From assembly GCA_965243565.1 (NCBI GenBank), contig OZ251571.1, forward strand, positions 806,001 to 870,000: DNA of 64,000 nucleotides, given 5' to 3'. Under the pieces are notes generated by a model, which was given only the letters and a program-made list of their open reading frames with translations, was not told the DNA's origin and made no database searches. Every line of letters begins with the position of its first letter. The first letter of the stretch is position 1. Of the stretch, positions 62,701 through 64,000 are shown in pieces. The translations under genes were made by a program, and so were the position numbers. This DNA is from CBDEVH01 sp965243565 (GTDB taxonomy: Bacteria > Pseudomonadota > Gammaproteobacteria > Tethybacterales > Persebacteraceae).

Positions 62701-64000
62701 ATCATTCAGGCAAATAAAGCACATTGGGTATCTGGTGATACAGACATATTAGGTCCTAGCGGGTTTATACGTGGTTATGGCGTAACGGTTGCTATCGTTG
62801 ACGACGGTATAGACATAGACCATGAAGATTTAGTCGATGCTATTGTAACGGTAACGGGACATGACCCCAGTCATATAGGTGATGCAAGCGCCGGCACGCA
62901 TGTTGCTGGTATTATAGGGGCTAGAATAAATACTATTGGTATTGTTGGTGTGGCACCAGAGGCAACACTACTGCCGATAAACTTCGACTACAACAGTATA
63001 GGCATAGATGCGGCTCACGAGATAGCCGCTGACAATAATGCCGTTATTATCAACAATGGCTGGTCATTGCCCGCCCAATGGATAAAAGTATCAGCGGACG
63101 CCAGCACGATGAGCGATAGAAATAACGCTGCAATTACTGTTGATTATATATGGGTGGAGATTCCACGTGCCTATACTTATACTAGTAGCGGAAACACATT
63201 GGATAACGTGAGCGACTTAGACCTTGCCACCGAGTATCCCGAGATGGTGGCAGCAGCACAAGCAGGCATAGTAATTGTTAAAACCCAGGGGGAGGAAGGT
63301 TGGAATCCAGTAAGAGGCAGACCAGCTTATTGTGAAGATGATGTCTTTGGCTCCGATAAAGAAGACTGCTCTACCCTAAACTCCCTCACCGAATTGGGTC
63401 TGAATCTTTCACAGATTACCGATCTTGATGTTTACGGTATTTATGATGCTGATAATGACCTTATTGTTACGTCAGATGTGGCAATTGCTACGATAACAGA
63501 AGGCGAAAACAGAGCGGGAGCGATAGCACAGGTACCGCTTCAGGATAACAAGATTAACAGCTGGATAAATGTTATTGGGGTAAGGGATGCAAAAGATATA
63601 CGCATTGCAAGTAATGCCTGCGGTGTAACAAAAGGCTTTTGTATGGCGGCTCCCGGTAGATTTATAAACACTACAGCGCCCGACGGTAATTATGTACAAG
63701 TAAGCGACTCATCACTGGCAGCAGCGCAGGTATCCGGGGCGGCAGCATTACTTAAAGGGGCATTCCCTAATTTAACCGGAGCACAGATTACTTATATTTT
63801 ATTGTCAAGTGCTGAGGGTTTAGGTGATTGTGCTAGTGAAGCAAACAGAAACCTAGAGTGTGTAGATAGCATATATGGGCACGGCTTACTTGACATCGTT
63901 GCGGCATTCAGCCCGACATCATTGCAAATAAGTGATTTGTTTTTTGCAGAGTTACCCCCGCTAGAGCAGTATCTACAAAATACTTATAGTTTTGCCGAGG
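59539..64000 (+). CDS. Multi-domain S8 protein, gene 2, main frame (runs off window)
   Basis: After the frame break the reading frame stays open to the window end; 59539 is its first ATG, not necessarily a real start. It encodes S8 domain 1 (59738-61160), 2 (61190-62575), 3 (62600-63935) and the first codons of domain 4. Domains 1 and 2 have Asp (IVDNGID) and His (GTHIAG) but Gly at the nucleophile (SGSGQAAAQ) and Asp at the oxyanion position. Domain 3 has Asp (codon 62800), His (62899) and Ser (63712, SDSSLAAAQ), but Glu at the oxyanion site (63292). No long Thr-Met linkers separate these domains. A C-terminal barrel, if any, lies outside the window. Confidence 0.82.
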   Translation, partial: MTMTVTPPGNDDDDRNSTSRSGNDDDDRNSTSRSGNDDDDRNSTRSVTMTMTVTPPEPVDPVVLTPIELYLQNTYSFAEADLDAGITSTLYTDGAGAHLDTIGANKAHWASGDTDILGPSGFIRGHGVTVAIVDNGIDIDHEDLVDGIVTIAGHDSSHIGDSSGGTHIAGIIGTRINDIGIVGVAPEATLLPINFDYNDIGIDAAHKIAADNNAVIINNSWSLPTQWIRVPVNSAAMRRSNNVALFGLDYIWVEIPHAYTYTGGEVVVISVGAELIPQDTQTLSTINEIDVAMEYPEMVAAAKAGIVIVKAQGDAGWNSLNGRPAYCRDTTLFGDFYYLRENCSSNPDLDSPTQLGLDFSTIINFGIFGIYDEETGIIAASTVAITTTTEGENRAGAIAQAPLEDSTISSWINVIGVNNSNVVRRESNACGATKNFCMSAPGVDINSTIPDNDDGNDDNDYATASGSGQAAAQVAGAAALLKGAFPNLTGAQITEILLSSAEGLGDCADETNRDTECVDDIYGHGLLDIVAAFSPTSLQISSLLPPLPTPFELYQQNTYSFLTADLDANFTSTVYTDETGSHLDTIGANRAHWVSGYKDILGPSGFIRGYGVTVAIVDNGIDIDHEDLADNVVTLAGHDANSDSNGGTHIAGIIGARINDIGIVGVAPEATLLPINFDYNDIGIDAAHQIAADNNAVIINNSWSLPNQWIKVAVDFSTMRDSNNGSLFGLDFIWVEIPRAYTFTSSGEVVIEFGRKYQTLEEINEINVTSEYSAMVAAAKAGIVIVKAQGDNGWNSLNGRPAYCREDIFNFSKESCSSGQLGLELSTITTLDIYDIYDADNDVIVTSTVAITTITEGENRAGAIAQAPLEDSTISSWINVIGLGISDDINDADNSDNIPSDGNACGATKNFCMAAPGVDINSTIPDNDDNDYATASGSGQAAAQVAGAAALLKGAFPNLTGAQITEILLSSAEGLGDCASETDRKIECTDSIYGHGLLDIEAAFTPSSFLQIGDPIVLTPLEQYLQNTYRFTDAYLDAGITSTLYTDRTGNFINIIQANKAHWVSGDTDILGPSGFIRGYGVTVAIVDDGIDIDHEDLVDAIVTVTGHDPSHIGDASAGTHVAGIIGARINTIGIVGVAPEATLLPINFDYNSIGIDAAHEIAADNNAVIINNGWSLPAQWIKVSADASTMSDRNNAAITVDYIWVEIPRAYTYTSSGNTLDNVSDLDLATEYPEMVAAAQAGIVIVKTQGEEGWNPVRGRPAYCEDDVFGSDKEDCSTLNSLTELGLNLSQITDLDVYGIYDADNDLIVTSDVAIATITEGENRAGAIAQVPLQDNKINSWINVIGVRDAKDIRIASNACGVTKGFCMAAPGRFINTTAPDGNYVQVSDSSLAAAQVSGAAALLKGAFPNLTGAQITYILLSSAEGLGDCASEANRNLECVDSIYGHGLLDIVAAFSPTSLQISDLFFAELPPLEQYLQNTYSFAE

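Overview
This is about 64 kb of a low-GC chromosome from a gammaproteobacterium. The basis is the gene orders ndk-rlmN-ispG, accA-tilS, purM-purN and hom-thrC, Gram-negative envelope genes (lpxH, Ccm system I, an outer-membrane barrel), and Uup, PrlC and TusA homologues. I cannot name a genus. Ordinary housekeeping genes fill most of the first 50 kb and look intact.

Layout. 0-5 kb: partial DUF3750 gene, then ccmFGHI, an SMR transporter and tRNA-Thr. 5-13.5 kb, minus strand: lpxH-ccmABCDE-second CcmG-tusA-mog-DUF2062-trpF-trpB, so the cytochrome c maturation genes lie in two clusters flanking other genes; two cyclophilins precede them. 13.7-22 kb: gltX, DUF3108, purN, purM, moaC, mgtE, and a polar amino-acid ABC importer (binding protein divergent from two permeases, no ATPase nearby). 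22-29.7 kb: a complete type II-C CRISPR-Cas locus with tracrRNA (minus), cas9, cas1, cas2 and a 41-repeat array. 29.8-34.8 kb: a LivKHMGF-type importer with a Tat-type binding protein. 35-50 kb: ndk, rlmN, ispG, tRNA-Arg, prlC, an EamA transporter, uup, a Mth938-like protein, hom, thrC, a DUF815 ATPase, accA, tilS and an FAH-family hydrolase.

50-64 kb (to the window edge): two tandem, very repetitive genes. Each begins with the same promoter region and lipoprotein signal. Each then encodes a string of roughly 450-residue subtilisin-like (S8) domains, some separated by Asp/Pro/Val/Thr/Met linkers. The first has five S8 domains and ends in an autotransporter-type beta-barrel; the second has at least three and leaves the window open. 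The layout resembles a multi-passenger version of the Neisseria lipoprotein subtilase autotransporter NalP. By my motif alignment, none of the eight readable domains keeps all four canonical positions (Asp, His, Ser and the oxyanion Asn), and different domains lack different ones. Three single-base frame breaks occur, all in this family. Together these suggest a diversifying, possibly phase-variable or decaying, surface protein array.

The CRISPR locus is the other system of note. The tracrRNA has a readable extended -10 promoter, anti-repeat and terminator and is divergent from cas9. The crRNA strand appears to be the minus strand, opposite to the cas genes, and every repeat carries a perfect TATAAT near its crRNA-sense 3' end, as expected if each repeat carries its own promoter.
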